A program made the translations under genes and the position numbers. Shown here one piece after another: positions 9,862 through 25,555 of a stretch of 64,000 nt of DNA. The stretch is from Ustulina deusta (Eukaryota > Ascomycota > Sordariomycetes > Xylariales > Xylariaceae), in NCBI GenBank assembly GCA_023159155.1, contig JAJNNX010000021.1, positions 248,001 through 312,000 of the forward strand, written 5' to 3'. A model generated the notes under the pieces. It had not been told where the DNA came from, searched no databases, and saw only the letters and a list, made by a program, of their open reading frames with translations. How positions within the stretch are numbered: the first letter of the stretch is position 1; each line of letters opens with the position of its first letter.

Positions 9862-12762
9862 TACTAAGCATAATATATATTAATAACCTTATAGCACTTA
9901 TATACTAGGCTTTATTTTTAAGTATAGGCATATAATCTATTAGTAATAGTTTAAAAGTTTTAGTTTTTATAAGAATATTTTTAGGTTTTATTTTTTAAAA
10001 ATCAAAATTTTAAAAAACTTTTTTTATATAAATATTTTGTTTAAAATAAATTAATCTATTAAGCTAATCTTTTTTAATAGTTATTTTTAAGTAATATAAG
10101 TAAAGTTTAAAATTTATTATATTAAACTTATTATATAAAATAATTTTTATTTTATTATTTTTTTTATAAAAAAATAGTAATTAAAAGGTTATTTATATAA
10201 ATAGTAATATAGGTATGCCTTTTGGCAAACATTCTAATATTAATATTTAAAAAAATAAAGCTAAATCTTTTTAAAAAAATAACCAAAGTTTTATACTAGA
10301 TTTTAAATATTTACTTTAAGCTATATAAAGCTTTTTATAATTTATATATTTTATTACTATTATTTTTAAATTTAGTTAATTGTTTAATATAGATCTTTTT
10401 ATTTATTCTTTTATAAAAAAACATTATTTTAATGTTTATTTGTTTAAGTTTAAAATTAAAAGCTATAGTAATAATAAAAATCGCTTTATAATTTATAAGT
10501 TTAACTACTAAAATAAAAGTTTTATTATAGTTAAAGCTTTTTATTTATTTAAAACTTTTAATTATTTAGCAAGCTTTATAATAAACAATTAATTTATTTA
10601 GTTTATACTTTAGCTTAAATACTTATTTTTTAAATAATATTTTATATTTTAATAAAAAATTATAAAGTACTTAAGTCTTATTATTAATTAATAATTTATA
10701 TTTATTTTTTATATTTTTATACTAATTATACTAATAAGCATTATTTTTAGTTTGGTTAATTGTTTTTAGTTTGGTTATTTTTACTAAAAAAAAACATATA
10801 TAATACTAATAAATAATACTATTATTTAAAATAAATTAATATTAATTTGATTTATTACTGCTTTATATATTAGGTTTAATATTAATAGTTAGAGCTATTT
10901 AAATTATTTTATTTTAAAATATAAATTAAAATAGTTTTTTTAAATTTTTAAAAGTAGTATTATTATAATATAGTTTTATAATACTAATAATTTATTATTA
11001 AAATTATTAAAAGTTTATATAAAAAAGTCTTATTTAAAGTTATTTTTATTAATTATTTTAGAACTAATGTTTAGTTTAAATATAAAAAAAAAGCTTTAAT
11101 TATAAATAGTTTTATTAGACCGGGGTAATATAATACTTTTTAGAAATTTTTTAAATATATAAAAAAGCACTTCTTTTTAAAATAAATAATTTAATATTTT
11201 TATTAGTTATATTATTTATATTATTTTTTAGTTTATTAAAAATCTAAAATCTAATATATTTAATATTAGCTTTTTGTTTAATAATACTTTTAGTTCTTAT
11301 TATTATAGTTATTTTATTAGTATTTAAAACAAAATATATTATTTTATATATAAAAAACCAGTTTTTAATAAAAATATAAATTTAATATTTTTTAAACTTA
11401 ATATTATTTATATAAATTATTTAATTAGAATTTAAAAAAATAAAATAATTTATAGTACTTTTTTTTAATATTTTAGTATAATATAAAGTTTTGTTTTTTT
11501 ATTAAAAATAAAAGCTCTGCTTTTTAGAAAATAAAAACTTAAACTTTTAATAGTTTAAAAATATATTAGATCTAATAAAATATTATATTATATTTTATAG
11601 GGTATTTTTTTTTTTTTTTTATTAATTAAATATAGATATTTTAGATATATAGTAGTACGGACTAGTATTAGCCAGTAGCAAAAATTAATACCGGATAAAA
11701 TAGCTATAATTAGCAATTATTAAATAATATTTTTTAGTATTTCTATAGCTTTTTTAGTAATACTATTTTATTAATATTAATTAGTAGCTAAAAAAATATA
11801 ATACTATATTTTTTATAAATATAGGTTTTTAATCTAAAGTAATAATATAATATTTTTACTTTAGCTATTCTTTTTAGTTAAAAAAGATTTAAAATAATTT
11901 TAAAACTTTTAAAATTAACTTTATAAAATATACCTAGGTTATTTTAATAAAGTTATTTTTAATAATTATTTATTAAGTTAACTTATTATACTTTATAACT
12001 TAGTTTGTTTTAGTTAGTATATTTGCAAAATCTATATATAATAATTTTAGTTTTTATATTTTTTTTATAAAGATTTTATATAAAGGGTTTTTTTTATTTG
12101 TTTTTTAATATAGCTTTTATAAAAACAATATTTTTAAATAAAAAATATTCTAGTTAAATAGTTTATTAAGTTTTTTGAGCCTTAATTGTTTAAATATTTT
12201 AGTTATTTATACTAGATTTATATTTTAAAGTTAAATAAAAAATAAATATAAAAATAAATATTTAAAGCTATAATATTAATATTATTATTAAAAATATTAA
12301 TTAAATATAAGCTACTAATAATTCTAGCTATTATAAAGCAGTTTTTTCTTTAGTACTAAAAGCTTTATTATAGCAAAAAAAAAATATAGCTTTTTTTTTA
12401 AAAATTAAAAAAATAAAAATTAGATTTACTCCGCTTTTAAAAAAATAAATAATGTTATAAAAAATTATTTGTTTTTTTAACTATTTATTATTAAAATAAC
12501 TATATAATTTTTTATTTCTTTAAGTACTACTATTTTTTTTTTTTAATATTTCTAAACAAATATATTTTTTTATATTAAAAAAGCTATTATAATTATAAAA
12601 AAAATACTAATTATAGCTTATATTTAAAATAATAATAAATTTTAGTTTTTTAATAAAAAAACTACTTATTATATTATTAAAGTTAATAAAACTAAACTTT
12701 AAAAAAATATTAGTTATATAAAATTCTTTTAAAATATTATAAAATAGTTTAAATATATTAAA
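9862..12762 (-). mobile_element. Element 2 interior, fragment 2
   Basis: This is RIP-degraded A+T-rich sequence between the 4.1-kb element and copy A. Assignment to the outer element is by position only: it lies between two later insertions, and nothing else in the window matches it. No gene is seen. Confidence 0.45.
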
Positions 12763-12999
12763 AATAATAATTAGTATAGTTTTAGTAAGACCTGCAAAGA
12801 TTCTAGACCTATATAGCAATAAAATAGGAAGTCTATATATAAACTAACCTATAACTCTATCGCTATATATATAGAGTTTATATCTATTTATTTTATAAAC
12901 TCTGATTTTTTATTTTATTTTTATTTTTTTTTAGCTTAGAGTTTTTGTTTATAATATTAATAAACTAGCTATAAAAACTTTATTTAACTAATTATTTAT
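12763..12999 (+). repeat. 5' LTR of copy A
   Basis: It contains the family landmarks CTAGACCTATATAG, AATAGGAAG and AATAAACTAGCTAT, and a T-rich run in the middle. It has the same length as the 3' LTR. Its outer end lacks the TG. Confidence 0.75.
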
Positions 13000-15900
13000 T
13001 AATAAATATTTAATAAATATATATTTTTTATTTTATTATAATTAATAAAATATAAATATATTTTTTTTAATTATATATTTAATATAAAAAATTATATATT
13101 TTATAATATAAACCTAATTTTAATATAATTTTAATAAAATTTTTAATTTTTATATTATTTAAAAATTAATAATTTCTAAAAAATTTAATTTTAAATATTT
13201 TTATTTTATTTTTAGTTTTTAAATAATTAGAATAATTTTAATTTTTAAATATAACTAGCTTTTTCTTATTAAATAATTTTAAAAAAGAATTTTTATAAAA
13301 AAAAAAAAAAAATTAAGCATTAAACTTTTTTGTAAATATTTTAAGCGAACTAATACTTAAAAAAAAATCTAAAAAAAATTAAAAATTAAAACCTAAAAAA
13401 GCAAAATTTAAACTAGAACTAAAACAACTTAAAATAAATAATATATTAAATATTATAATTATATAAGTTAATAACTTTATATTAATTTTAATAGAACTTT
13501 TTTAATAAATAAAAAAAATAAAATATTAATTTTTTAATATATTTATTTTAGTATTTTTAAAAAATAACTATAATTTAATAATAAAAAATATATTTAAAAG
13601 TATTAATTTTAATTTTTTTAGTTTTATTACTTTATTTAATTTTCTTTTTTTAGTTTATTTTTTAATACTTTAAACTTTATTTATATTAAAAAAGTTAAAT
13701 TATAAAAAACTAATTTTAGTAAGTTTATAAAAAATAAAGTTTTATTTAATAATTAGATTTATAAACTAATAAAAAAACTAAATAAAAATAATTAATTTTA
13801 ATATATTATAAACTAATTAAAAAAATATATTAAAAAATTAATAAAAATATATTTTTATTTAATTAAAAAACTATTTAATAATATTACTAAAATAATTTAA
13901 ATTTTATTAATAATTTATTATAATTTTAATTAAATAATTATTATTTATAAAATATTTTAAGTTTATATATATAAAACTAATAAAAATATTAATAAAATTA
14001 TTTTTATATTTAATAGTTTAGTTTAAAAATATTAATTTATTAAATTATAATAAAAATATAAATTATAGAACTATTTTTATATAAACTTAAAAAAAAATTT
14101 ATATAAAGTTTTTATAAATTTAAATATTTTTTATAAATTATTTTTTAATAAAATTATTAAATTAATATATAATATTAAGCAAGCTTATAAAAACTATTAA
14201 TAAATTAAATTTATTAATTTAATTAAATTTTTAATAAACTTATTTACTAATTTTTAATTAATTTTAAAACTTTTTAAATATTTATTTTAAAATAATTAAA
14301 ATAAGTACTAATTATACAAAAAAAAGCTTATTAAAATAATAAAATTTATTTTATTTATAAAAAAAAATATATATATATATTAATTAATTATTTTAACTAA
14401 AAATTTAAAGTTTTAAATATTTAATTAGCAAAACAAAACTATAATAAAAATAGCTTTTATAGTTTATTTAATTTAAAAAACAAATAAAACTAATAAAAGT
14501 TTTCTTACTAGTTTTTTGATTTATTTTAATTAAAATATATAATTAAAACAAATTAATTATTTTTAAAATATTTATTTAATTATAAATTAATAATATTAAA
14601 ATAAAAACTTTAGTTTTATATAATATTAAAGCTTATATTTTTTTAATAATTAGTTATAAATTTATATAATAAATTAAGCAATAATTAAAAATAAAAATAG
14701 TTCGATTAATTAAACTTTAAAAATTTTATAACTATTAAAACAAAATAATTAGCAAAGTTTATAAATATTTAATATATATTATAAAAATTAATAATTAATA
14801 ATTTAAAAACTAAATATTTTAAATTATTAATTTTAATTATAATATTATTATTAGTATTAAATAATTAATAAAATAAAATATTTTAATAAAAACTTAAAAA
14901 TAATAATTAATTTAGCTAAATAATCTATTTTTATTAGTTTAATTTTTGCTAATAATTATAGTTAAACTTTTTAATTATAAATGATAAAATATAAACTTAA
15001 TAATATAAAAAAATATTATTAAATATTAAAACAATTTTTTAAAAATAAAACAATTAGCTTAGGAATAATTAAAACTAAAAGAATTTAAAAAAAACCTAAA
15101 ACTTCTAAACTTAAAACAAAAAAAGTTTATATAATAATTTTTAAAAAAAAAACCAAACTATTATTAAAAAAATTATATAAAATTTTTAAAATTACCCCTA
15201 TTAAAATAAATAAAAATAATTAATTAAAAAAATTCTAAAGAAACTTATTATAATTAAATTTATAATAACTAAAAATAATTATACTAAACTATTTAAAAAA
15301 AACTTAAAAATAATTAATATTTTATAAAAAAAATAGATTTAAATTAATTAAGTAATATTAAAAAAAAATTTTAATAATAAATTAATTTTATTTAAAAAAA
15401 AAAAAAACTTTAAATATATAAAATTAGTACAAAACTTTTTGCTTTTTTAACTATTACACTTAAAAAGATTTTTTTTAAAAAAAAAATCTAAAATTTTATT
15501 ATTATTATAAATAAAATTTAATATAATAATAAAACTTAATAATAAAAAATATATTTCTAAATTTTATTAATATTAAATATTTATATAGTTTATTTTATTT
15601 AAAAAAAGTTTATAAATAAACTATTAATTATAAATTTTATTAAATAAAATATAAACTTAAATATTATTTTTATTTTATTTATATTTAAATTAAAATTAAT
15701 TATATATAAGTTTATAATTAATTATTAATAAAAAAATATATATTTAAAAAATTAAATTATATTAGTTCTAAATATTAATAATATTATATTTAATTATTAT
15801 AATATTATTTATTTTATAAAACTAGATATTATTAAAACTTTTTACTCATTATTATTAATTATAAAATTATATTATTTTTTTTTTTAAATTTATAAAAAAA

Positions 15901-18476
15901 TGTTTTAATAAAAAGTTTTATTATTTAGTTTAAAAATAAAACTTATTTAATAGTAAGCCTTTATTAATATATAAATTTAAAAACTTTTAAACAAATTTAT
16001 AAATATTTATATAAATAATATTTTAATTTATTTTAAAACTAAAAAATAGTACTAGATTTATTATAAAAAAATAATTTATTATTTATATTAAACTAAATAT
16101 TAAAAAAATATTAAAAAGTTTTATTTTAATATATTTATTATTAATTATTTAGAAATAGTTATAAAAACTAAAATAAAAATCAGAATTAATTTTAAATTAA
16201 AACTTTAATAATTTTAAAAATACTAAATTATTTTAATTATTTTTTAAGTTTTATAATTATATTTATTTATTTATTTATTATATTAGTAAAATTACTATTT
16301 TGTTAAATTAATTATTAAAAAAAAAATTTATTTATAATAAAATTAAAGTAAAAATAAGCTTTTAAATATATAAAACTATTAATATATAAAATATTTATTT
16401 TAGCTTTTTTTAAGCCCGGCTAACTAATATAAATAAAACTAAATATTTTATATAATATAATAAAAAAAGTTATTTAATAATAATAAAAAAATATAACTTA
16501 AAAACTTATAAAATATTTTTTTAAAATAATAATATTAATTAAACAAACTTATTTAATTTAAAACTATAAACTTTTAATAGTAATATAAACTTTAAAATAT
16601 TATTATTTAAAACTTTTTAGAACTAAATTTTTTATAATAATTAATTATTAAACTTTATTATATTTTTTAAATAAATAGATTTTATTAATATAATAAATAT
16701 ATTAAGCTAATTTTTTATTAAATTCTAATATTATTTTTTAATATTAATTAAAACAAAAAAGTATAATAGTTAATATTTTATTAAAAAAAATAACTAAGCT
16801 TTTTATAATTAAAGCTAAAAAAGCTAAAAAAAATATAATAGTATTAGTTTTGCTTAATAAAATATTAAGTTTTATATTAACTATAAATTTATTATTTAAT
16901 ATTTTTTAAAAAGCTAATATAGTAAACTTAATTAAATAAAAAAACTAACTATAAAATTTAAAAAATAAAAACAAAAAATTATATATATTTAAAATTATTT
17001 TAAATAAAACTATTTTTTTTTATATAACTTTAATTTAAAAAACTTATATATTTTTAATTATTATATATTAAAATTAATACAAAATAATTAAAATATTAAA
17101 ATAAAAATATTATTAGTTTTATTTAAAATATAATTATAAATAATATAAATATAATTATTATAACTATAAAAAAAAAATATTATAAAATAAAACTTTTAGT
17201 TTTATTTATTTATTATTTATATTAATTATAATATAGCAATATATAATAATAAATAATAAAAATATATTATTTAACTAATAAAGTTATAATTATATATAAA
17301 TATTTATAAATAAGTTTAATTGTTTAATTATAATTTTACTTAGTAAAAAAATAAATATTATAAAATTACTAGCTATATAATACTATAAAAATCTATATAG
17401 ATTTTTTAGCATACTAAATATATAAATATCAAATAATATAAAACTATTTATTTTTAAATTTATAATAATAATTAATAATTTTATAAGTACTAAATATTAT
17501 TTTAATAGTATATATTACTTTTAGACTTAAAAAGTAATAAAATTAACTAATTAGGAACTAGATTAATAATTTTATTTTTATATTAATAAATATTAAAATA
17601 ATTAAAATATTTATTTTTTTATTTTAAATTTTATATATAATTCTTTATAATATTTATTAATTAATATATTATTACTAAAAATAGCAATAAAAATTAAAAT
17701 ATAAAACTTTTTACTAATAAATATTAATAAAACTATTATAAATTTTAATATTAAGCAATAAATATTTAAACTAGTTTATTAAACTTAAAATATTTAAAAA
17801 ATAATATATAATATAATAACCTTTATATAAAAATAATATAAATTATAAGTTAATAAAAAAAATGTTTAATAGATTTTAAAATAAAAAATAAAGTTTTTTT
17901 AAAAAAAAAAAACTTTATAATATAAATATTAACTATTAGATTAGATTTCTAATTAGTTAAACTTTTTAAAATTTTAAAAAAACAAAAATTTAATTATATT
18001 TTTAATTTATTTAATTTTTATAAAATAAAAAACTTATTTTATATTAACTAATTATAAAAAACAAACAATAATTTTTTATTTTAATAAATTTAATTACTGC
18101 TTTTAATTAAAAATATTAATAATAAAACAAAATTTAAAATTAAATAAATTAAACAATTAAAAATATACAAAAAAAATAAAAAGCTATAATATTAAGTTAT
18201 TTAAAAAAGCTACAACCTTAATAATACCTAGTATATAACTTAAAATTTTAAAAGTATACTAATCAAGTTTGATTAATTTTATAAAATTTATAAAAAAGCT
18301 TTTAAACTTTTTATAAAATTATAAAAATAAATATGTATAGCAATAACTAATAAATTTATAAATTATTATAAAAACAATAATAAAGCAGTATAATATAAAA
18401 AAGCTATATAAATTTAATATTATTAATAACTTTAAATTAAAACTATATTTAAATTTTTTGTTTTAAAAAAAAGTAG

Positions 18477-18713
18477 TATAATAGTTAGTATAGTCTTAGC
18501 AAAACTTGTAAAAATTCTAGACCTATATAGTAATAAAATAGGAAGTTTATGTACGGACCAACCTATAACTTTATAGCTATATATATAAAGTTTATATTTA
18601 TTTATTTTATAAATTCTGCTTTTTTTTTTTTTTTTTTTTTTTTTTTAGTTTAAAGTCTTTGTTTATAGTATTAATAAACTAGCTATGGAAGCTTTATTTG
18701 ACTGATTGTGACA
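18477..18713 (+). repeat. 3' LTR of copy A
   Basis: This is the least mutated LTR of the family, with GTACGGACCAACC retained and ending GACTGATTGTGACA. It contains a run of more than 20 T near 18623-18646. Confidence 0.8.
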
Positions 18714-19620
18714 TTAATATTAAATATTTTAATAAAAAAATTTAGTTTTAGAATTATAGTTAGAGCTATATTAGCAATAAAACTAAAATTAATAAAAAGA
18801 AATTAATAAATTTCAAACTATTAGTAGCAAAAAAAAAATTTATAACTAATAGAGTTATTATTATTATTATTATTTTTTTTTTATATTTTTTTTTATTGCT
18901 TTTTTTTTTTTTTTTTTTTTTTTTTTGCTATTTTTCAAAAGCTAGCTAAAAAAAACTTAATAAAACATTTTTATAAAAAATAAATCTTTCTATAATAAAT
19001 ATACTTAAGCTTTTTGCTAAAAACTAATAAGTTTATATTGCTTTTTTTTAGTTTTTAATTTTATTATTTTTGTTTAGTAGCTATAATAGTTTTATTAAAA
19101 ATAATAATTTTTTTTATAATTATATCATTTTTATTTTATTTAAGTATAATATTATAATATTAAAAAAATATAATAAAAAATATATTAAAAAAAGATTTAA
19201 AAAAATTAAAAAACTTATTAATAAAAATTATTTTTATAATAATATAAATATTATTTAGCTTTATTAATTTATTTTAAATAGTTTATAGTTCTAAAGCTAG
19301 TTTAGTTATATTATTTGTATAGAACTTTAAAGTAGTATTATTTTATTTATATATTAATAATTAAAAAATAGTACTGCTATAAAGTTTGAATTTTTTAATA
19401 ATTTTTGTTTATATAAAAATAGTAATATTTTTGCTAGTTTATTAAACAAAGATTAAAGTTTAAGTTTTTTTAGGTAAAAATTATTTATATTTTATTATTA
19501 ATAAATATTTAGATATTTTTTTAATAAATTTAATATAGTTTATAAAAAAGTTTATTATAAAAATAGATTTTAGATATATTAATTTGATTTTATTTATTAT
19601 AATTATTTTGTTAAGCTATC
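18714..19620 (-). mobile_element. Element 2 interior, fragment 3
   Basis: This is A+T-rich sequence between copies A and C, with an ATT triplet run near 18857-18880 and a long T-run near 18900-18926. It is placed in the outer element by position. No gene is visible. Confidence 0.45.
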
Positions 19621-19760
19621 TATTATAATTGCTTAAGTAAAACTTCTATAGCTAGTTTATTAATATTATAAGTAAAGACTTTAAGCTTAAAAAAAAAAAA
19701 TTTAAAGTTTATAAAATAAATAAATATAAATTTTATATATATAACTATAGAATTATAAGT

Positions 19761-22700
19761 TGTAATAATTAATATAGTCTTAGCAAGACCTATAAGGACT
19801 CTAGACCTATATAGCAATAAAATAGGAAATCTACGTACGGACCAACCCATAACTCTATAGCTATATATATAGAGTTTATATTTATTTATTTTATAAATTT
19901 TATTTTAATTTTTTTTTTTTTTTTTCGTTTAAAATTTTTATTTATAATATTAATAAACTAGCTATAAAAACTTTATTTAATTAATTATAATACTATTTTA
20001 AGTTTATTAATTATTTATTAATAAATATTTAATAAATATATATTTTTTATTTTATTATAATTAGTAAAATATAAATAAAATTTTTTTTATTATATATTTT
20101 ATAATATAAACCTAATATTAATATAATTTTAATAAAACTTTTAATTTTTATATTATTTAAAAATTAATAATTTATAAAAAATTTAACTTTAAATATTTTT
20201 ATTTTATTTTTAGTTTTTAAACAATTAAAATAATTTGAATTTTTAAGTATAGCTAGCTTTTTATTATTAAATAATTTTAAAAAAAAACTTTTATAAAAAA
20301 AAAAATTTTAAATATTAAACTTTTTTATAAATGTTTTAAATAAACTAATATTTAAAAGAAAATCTAAAAAATCTAAAAAATTAAAACTTAAAAAAATAAA
20401 ATCTAAACTAGAACTAAAATAATTTAAAATAAATAATATATTAAATATTATAGCTATATAAACTTATAATTTTATTTTAGTTTTTGTTAAACTTTTTTAA
20501 TAAATAAAAAAAATAAAACGTTAATTTTTTAATATATTTATTTTAGTATTTTTAAAAAATAATTATAATTTAATAATAAAAAATCTATTTAAAAATATTA
20601 ACTTTAAATTTTTTAGTTTTATTGCTTTATTTATTTTTTGTTTTATTAGAATATTTTTTAATATTTTAAACCTTATTTATATAAAAAAAGCTAAAATATA
20701 AAAAACTAATCCTAGCAAATTTATAAAAAATAAAGTTTTATTTAATAATTAGGTTTATAAACTAATAAAAAAACTAAATAAAAATATTACTATATTTTAA
20801 ATTAAAAATAATTAATTTTAATATATTATAAATTAATTAAAAAAATATATTAAAAAATTAATAAAAATATATTTTTATTTAACTAAAAAACTATTTAATA
20901 ATATTACTAAAATAATTTAAGTTTTATAAATAATTTATTATAATTTTAATTAAATAATTATTATTTATAAAATATTTTAAATTTATATATATAAAACTAA
21001 TAAAAATATTAATAAATTTATTTTTATATTTAATAGTTTAATTTAAAAATATTAATTTATTAAATTATAATAAAAATATAAATTATAAAACTATTTTTAT
21101 ATAAACTTAAAAAAAAATTTATATAAAATTTTTATAAATTTAAATATTTTTTATAAATTATTTATTAATAAAATTAGTAAATTAATATATAATACTAAAT
21201 AAGCTTATAAAAATTATTAATAAACTAAACTTATTAATTTAATTAAATGAAAATCTAACCTAAATAATTAAATTTTTAGTAAACCTATTTACTAATTTTT
21301 AGTTAATTTTAAAAATTTTAAAATAATTAAAATAAATATTAATTATAAAAAAAAAAAAAAACTTATTAAAATAATAAGATCTATTTTATTTATAAAAAAA
21401 ATATATATATTAATTAATTATTTTAACTAAAAATTTTAAATTTTAAATATTTAATTAATAAAAAAAAGCTATAATAAAAATAGTTTTAGTAGTTTATTTA
21501 ATTTAAAAAATAAATAAAACTAATAAAAATTTTTTTTTTTATTTTTTTTTTTATTTTAATTAAAATATATAACTAAAATAAATTAATAATTTTTAAAATA
21601 TTTATTTAATTATAAATTAATAATATTAAAATAATAATTTTAGTTTTATATAATACTAAAGCTTATATTTTTTTAATAATTAGTTATAAATTTATATAAT
21701 AAAATAAACAATAATTAACAATAAAAATAGTTTATTTAATTAAACTTTAAAAGTTTTATAATTATTAAAATAAAATAATTAACAAAATTTATAAATATTT
21801 AATATATATTATAAAAATTAAAAATTAATAATTTAAAAATTAAATATTTTAAATTATTAATTTTAGTTAAAATATTATTATTAATATTAAATAATTAATA
21901 AAATAAAATATTTTAATAAAAACCTAACAATAATAATTAATCTAACTAAATAATTTATTTTTATTAGTTTAATTTTTGCTAATAATTATAATTAAACTTT
22001 TTAGCTTTAAATAATAAAATATAAACTTAAAAATATAAAAAATATTAATTAATATAATTAAATATTAAAAAAATATTATTAAATATTAAAACAATTATTT
22101 TAAAAATAAATAAAATTAAAAAAATATAAAAAAACCTAAAATTTTTAAACTTAAAACAAAAAAGATCTATATAATAATTTTTTTAAAAAAAAAAAAACTA
22201 AACTATTATTAAAAAAATTATATAAAACTTTTAGAATTATTTTTATTAAAATAAATAAAAATAACTAACTAAAAGAATTTTAAAAAAACTTATTATAATT
22301 AAGTTTATAATAATTAAAAATAATTATATTAAGTTATTTTAAACAAACTTATTATAATTAAGTTTATAATAACTAAAAATAATTATATTAAATTATTTTA
22401 AAAAAACTTAAAAATAATTAATATTTTATAAAAAAAAAAATTTAAATTAACTAAATAATATTATAAAAGATTTTTAATAATAAACTAATTTTATTTTTAA
22501 AAAAAAAAAACTTTAAATATATAAAGTTAATATAAAGTTTTTTATTTTTTTACTTATTATATTTAAAAAGATTTTTTTTAAAAAGAAAATCTAAAACTTT
22601 ATTATTATTATAACTAAAATTTAATATAGTACTAAAACTTAATAATAAAAAATATATTTTTAAACTTTATTACTATTAAATTTTTATATAGTTTATTTTA

Positions 22701-25555
22701 TTTAAAAAAAATTTATAAATAAGTTATTAGTTATAAATTCTATTAAATAAAATATAAACTTAAATATTATTTTTATTTTGTTTATATTTAAACTTAAGTT
22801 AATTAAATATAAATTTATAATTAATTATTAATAAAAAATATATATATTTAAAAAATTAAATTATATTAGTTTTAAATATTAGTAATACTATATTAAATTA
22901 TTATAATATTATTTATTTTATAAAACTTAATATTATTAAAATTTTTTATTAATTATTATTAATTATAAAAAATTATTTTAATAAAAAGTTTTACTATTTA
23001 GTTTAAAAATAAAACCTGCTTAATAGTAAGCTTTTATTAATATATAAATTTAAGAATTTTTAAATAAATTTATAAATATTTATATAAATAATGTTTTAAT
23101 TTATTTTAAAACTAAAAAATAGTACTAAACTTATTATAAAAAAATAATTTATTGCTTATATTAAACTAAATATTAAAAAAATATTAAAAAGTTTTATTTT
23201 AATATATTTATTATTAATTATTTAAAAATAGTTATAAAAACTAAAATAAAAATAAAAATTAATTTTATAAAAATTTAAGCAATTTTAAATTAGAACTTTA
23301 ATAATTTTAAAAATACTAAATTAATTTAGTTATTTTTTAAGTTTTATAATTATGTTTATATATTTATTTATTATATTAGTAAAATTATTACTTTTTTAAA
23401 TTAATTATTAAAAAAAAAAATTTATTTATAATAGAACTAAAATAATAATAAGCTTTTAAATATATAAAACTACTAATATATAAAATATTTATTTTAGTTT
23501 TTTTTAGGCCTAACTAACTAATATAAATAAAAATAAATATTTTATATAATATAATAAAAAAGATTATTTAGTAATAATAAAAAAATATAATTTAAAAACT
23601 TATAAAATATTTTTTTAAAATAATAATATTAATTAAATAAACTTATTTAATTTAAAATTATAAACTTTTAGTAATAATATAAATTTTAAAATATTATTAC
23701 TTAGAGCTTTTTAAAATTAAGTTTTTTATAATAACTAATTATTAAGTTTTATTATATTTTTTAAATAAATAGATTTTATTAGTATAACAAATATACTAGG
23801 TTAATTTTTTATTAAATTTTAATATTATTTTTTAATACTAATTAAAACAAAAAAATATAATAGCTAATGTTTTATTAAAAAAAATAGCTAAACTTTTTAT
23901 AGTTAAAACTAAAAAAATAAAAAAAAAACAATAGTATTAGTTTTATTTAATAAAATACTAAGTTTTATATTAATTATAGACTTTTTATTTAATATTTTTT
24001 AAAAAACTAATTTAATAAACTTAATTAAATAAAAAAACTAGTTATAAGATTTAAAAAATAAAAACAAAAAGTTATATATATTTAAGGTTATTTTAAATCG
24101 GACTATTTTTTTTTATATATTTTTAATTATTATATATTAAAATTAATATAAAATAATTAAAATATTAAAATAAAAATATTATTAGTTTTATTTAAAATAT
24201 AATTATAAATAATATATATATAATTATTATAACTATAAAAAAAAAAAATATTATAAAATTACTAGCTATATAATACTATAAAAGTTTATATAGATTTTTT
24301 AATATATTAAATATATAAATATTAAATAATATAGAACTATTTATTTTTAAGTTTATAATAATAATTAATAATTTTATAAATATTAAGCACTGTTTTAGTA
24401 ATATTTACTACTTTTAAACTTAAAAAATAATAAAATTAATTAATTAAAAATTAAACTAATAATTTTATTTTTATATTAATAAATATTAAAACAATTAAAA
24501 TATTTATTAATTAATATATTATTACTAAAAATAACAATAAGAATTAAAATATAAAACGTTTTAATAATAAATATTAATAAAACTATTATAAATTCTAATA
24601 CTAAACAATAAACACTTGAACTAGTTTATTAAACTTAAAATATTTAAAAAATAATATATAATATAGCAATTTTTATATAAAAATAATATAAACTATAAAC
24701 TAACAAAAAAAAACGCTTAATAAATTTTAAAATAAAAAATAAGGTTTTTTAAAAAAAAAAAGTTTTATAACGCAAGTATTAACTACTAGATTAGATTTTT
24801 AGTTAGTTAGACTTTTTAAAATTTTAAAAAAACAAAAATTTAGCTATATTTTTAATTTATTTAATTTTTATAAAATAAAAAACTTATTTTATATTAACTA
24901 ATTATAAAAAATAAATAATAACTTTTTATTTTAATAAATCTAATTATTATTTTTAGTTGAAAATATTAATAATAAAACAGAATTTAAAATTAAACAAATC
25001 AAATAATTAAAAATATATAAAAAAATAAAAAATTATAATACTAAATTATTTAAAAAAGCTATAATTTTAATAATACTTAATATATAGCTTAAAATTTTAA
25101 AAATATACTAATTAAATTTAATTAATTTTATAAAACTTATAAAAAAACTTTTAAATTTTTTATAAAATTATAAAAATAAATATATATAATAATAATTAAT
25201 AAATTTATAAATAATTATAAAAATAATAATAAAGCAATATAATATAAAAAAAGTATATAAACTTAGCATTATTAATAACTTTAAATTAAAACTATATTTA
25301 AATTTTTAGTTTTAAAAAAAAATAATATAATAGTTAGTATAGTTTTAGCAAAACTTATAAGAACTTTAGACCTATATAGTAATAAAATAGGAAGTTTATA
25401 TATAGATTAACTTATAATTTTGCAGCTATATATATAAAGTCTATATTTACTTACTTTATAAACTTTAAATTTTTTTTTTTTTTTTTTTAGCTTAGAGTCT
25501 TTGTTTATAATATTAATAAACTAGCTATAAAAGCTTTACTTAACTGATTATAATA
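19761..25555 (+). mobile_element. LTR retrotransposon family 2, copy B (5.8 kb), inside an LTR of copy C
   Basis: LTRs lie at 19761-19992 and 25326-25555, with TAAGT directly outside both ends (19756-19760 and 25556-25560). The sequence before the first TAAGT and after the second are the two halves of one reversed family-2 LTR. Copy B is therefore the youngest of the three or at least younger than C. The interior is fully degraded. Confidence 0.85.

Larger units (their letters stand above)
12763..18713 (+). mobile_element. LTR retrotransposon family 2, copy A (5.95 kb)
   Basis: Direct 237-base LTRs lie at 12763-12999 and 18477-18713. The interior matches copy B (19993-25325) almost throughout, and copy C in reverse. 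The family LTR starts TGTAATAGTTAGTATAG and ends GACTGATTGTGACA; the right LTR of this copy keeps that end intact. The flanks read TTAAA on the left and TTAAT on the right, so the target duplication is doubtful. The interior is saturated with transitions and no polymerase domain can be read, so the superfamily is open. Confidence 0.8.

Noticed and set aside
12607..12819. 70-codon minus-strand frame in A+T-rich sequence
   Set aside because: Made only of Ile, Asn, Phe, Lys and similar A+T codons, and runs into the LTR of copy A; a by-product of composition.
19070..19258. 62-codon plus-strand frame
   Set aside because: Low-complexity Asn/Ile/Lys/Tyr sequence in a mutated repeat; no family resemblance.
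19623..19850. 75-codon minus-strand frame
   Set aside because: Lies across the split LTR of copy C and the LTR of copy B, so it is repeat sequence.
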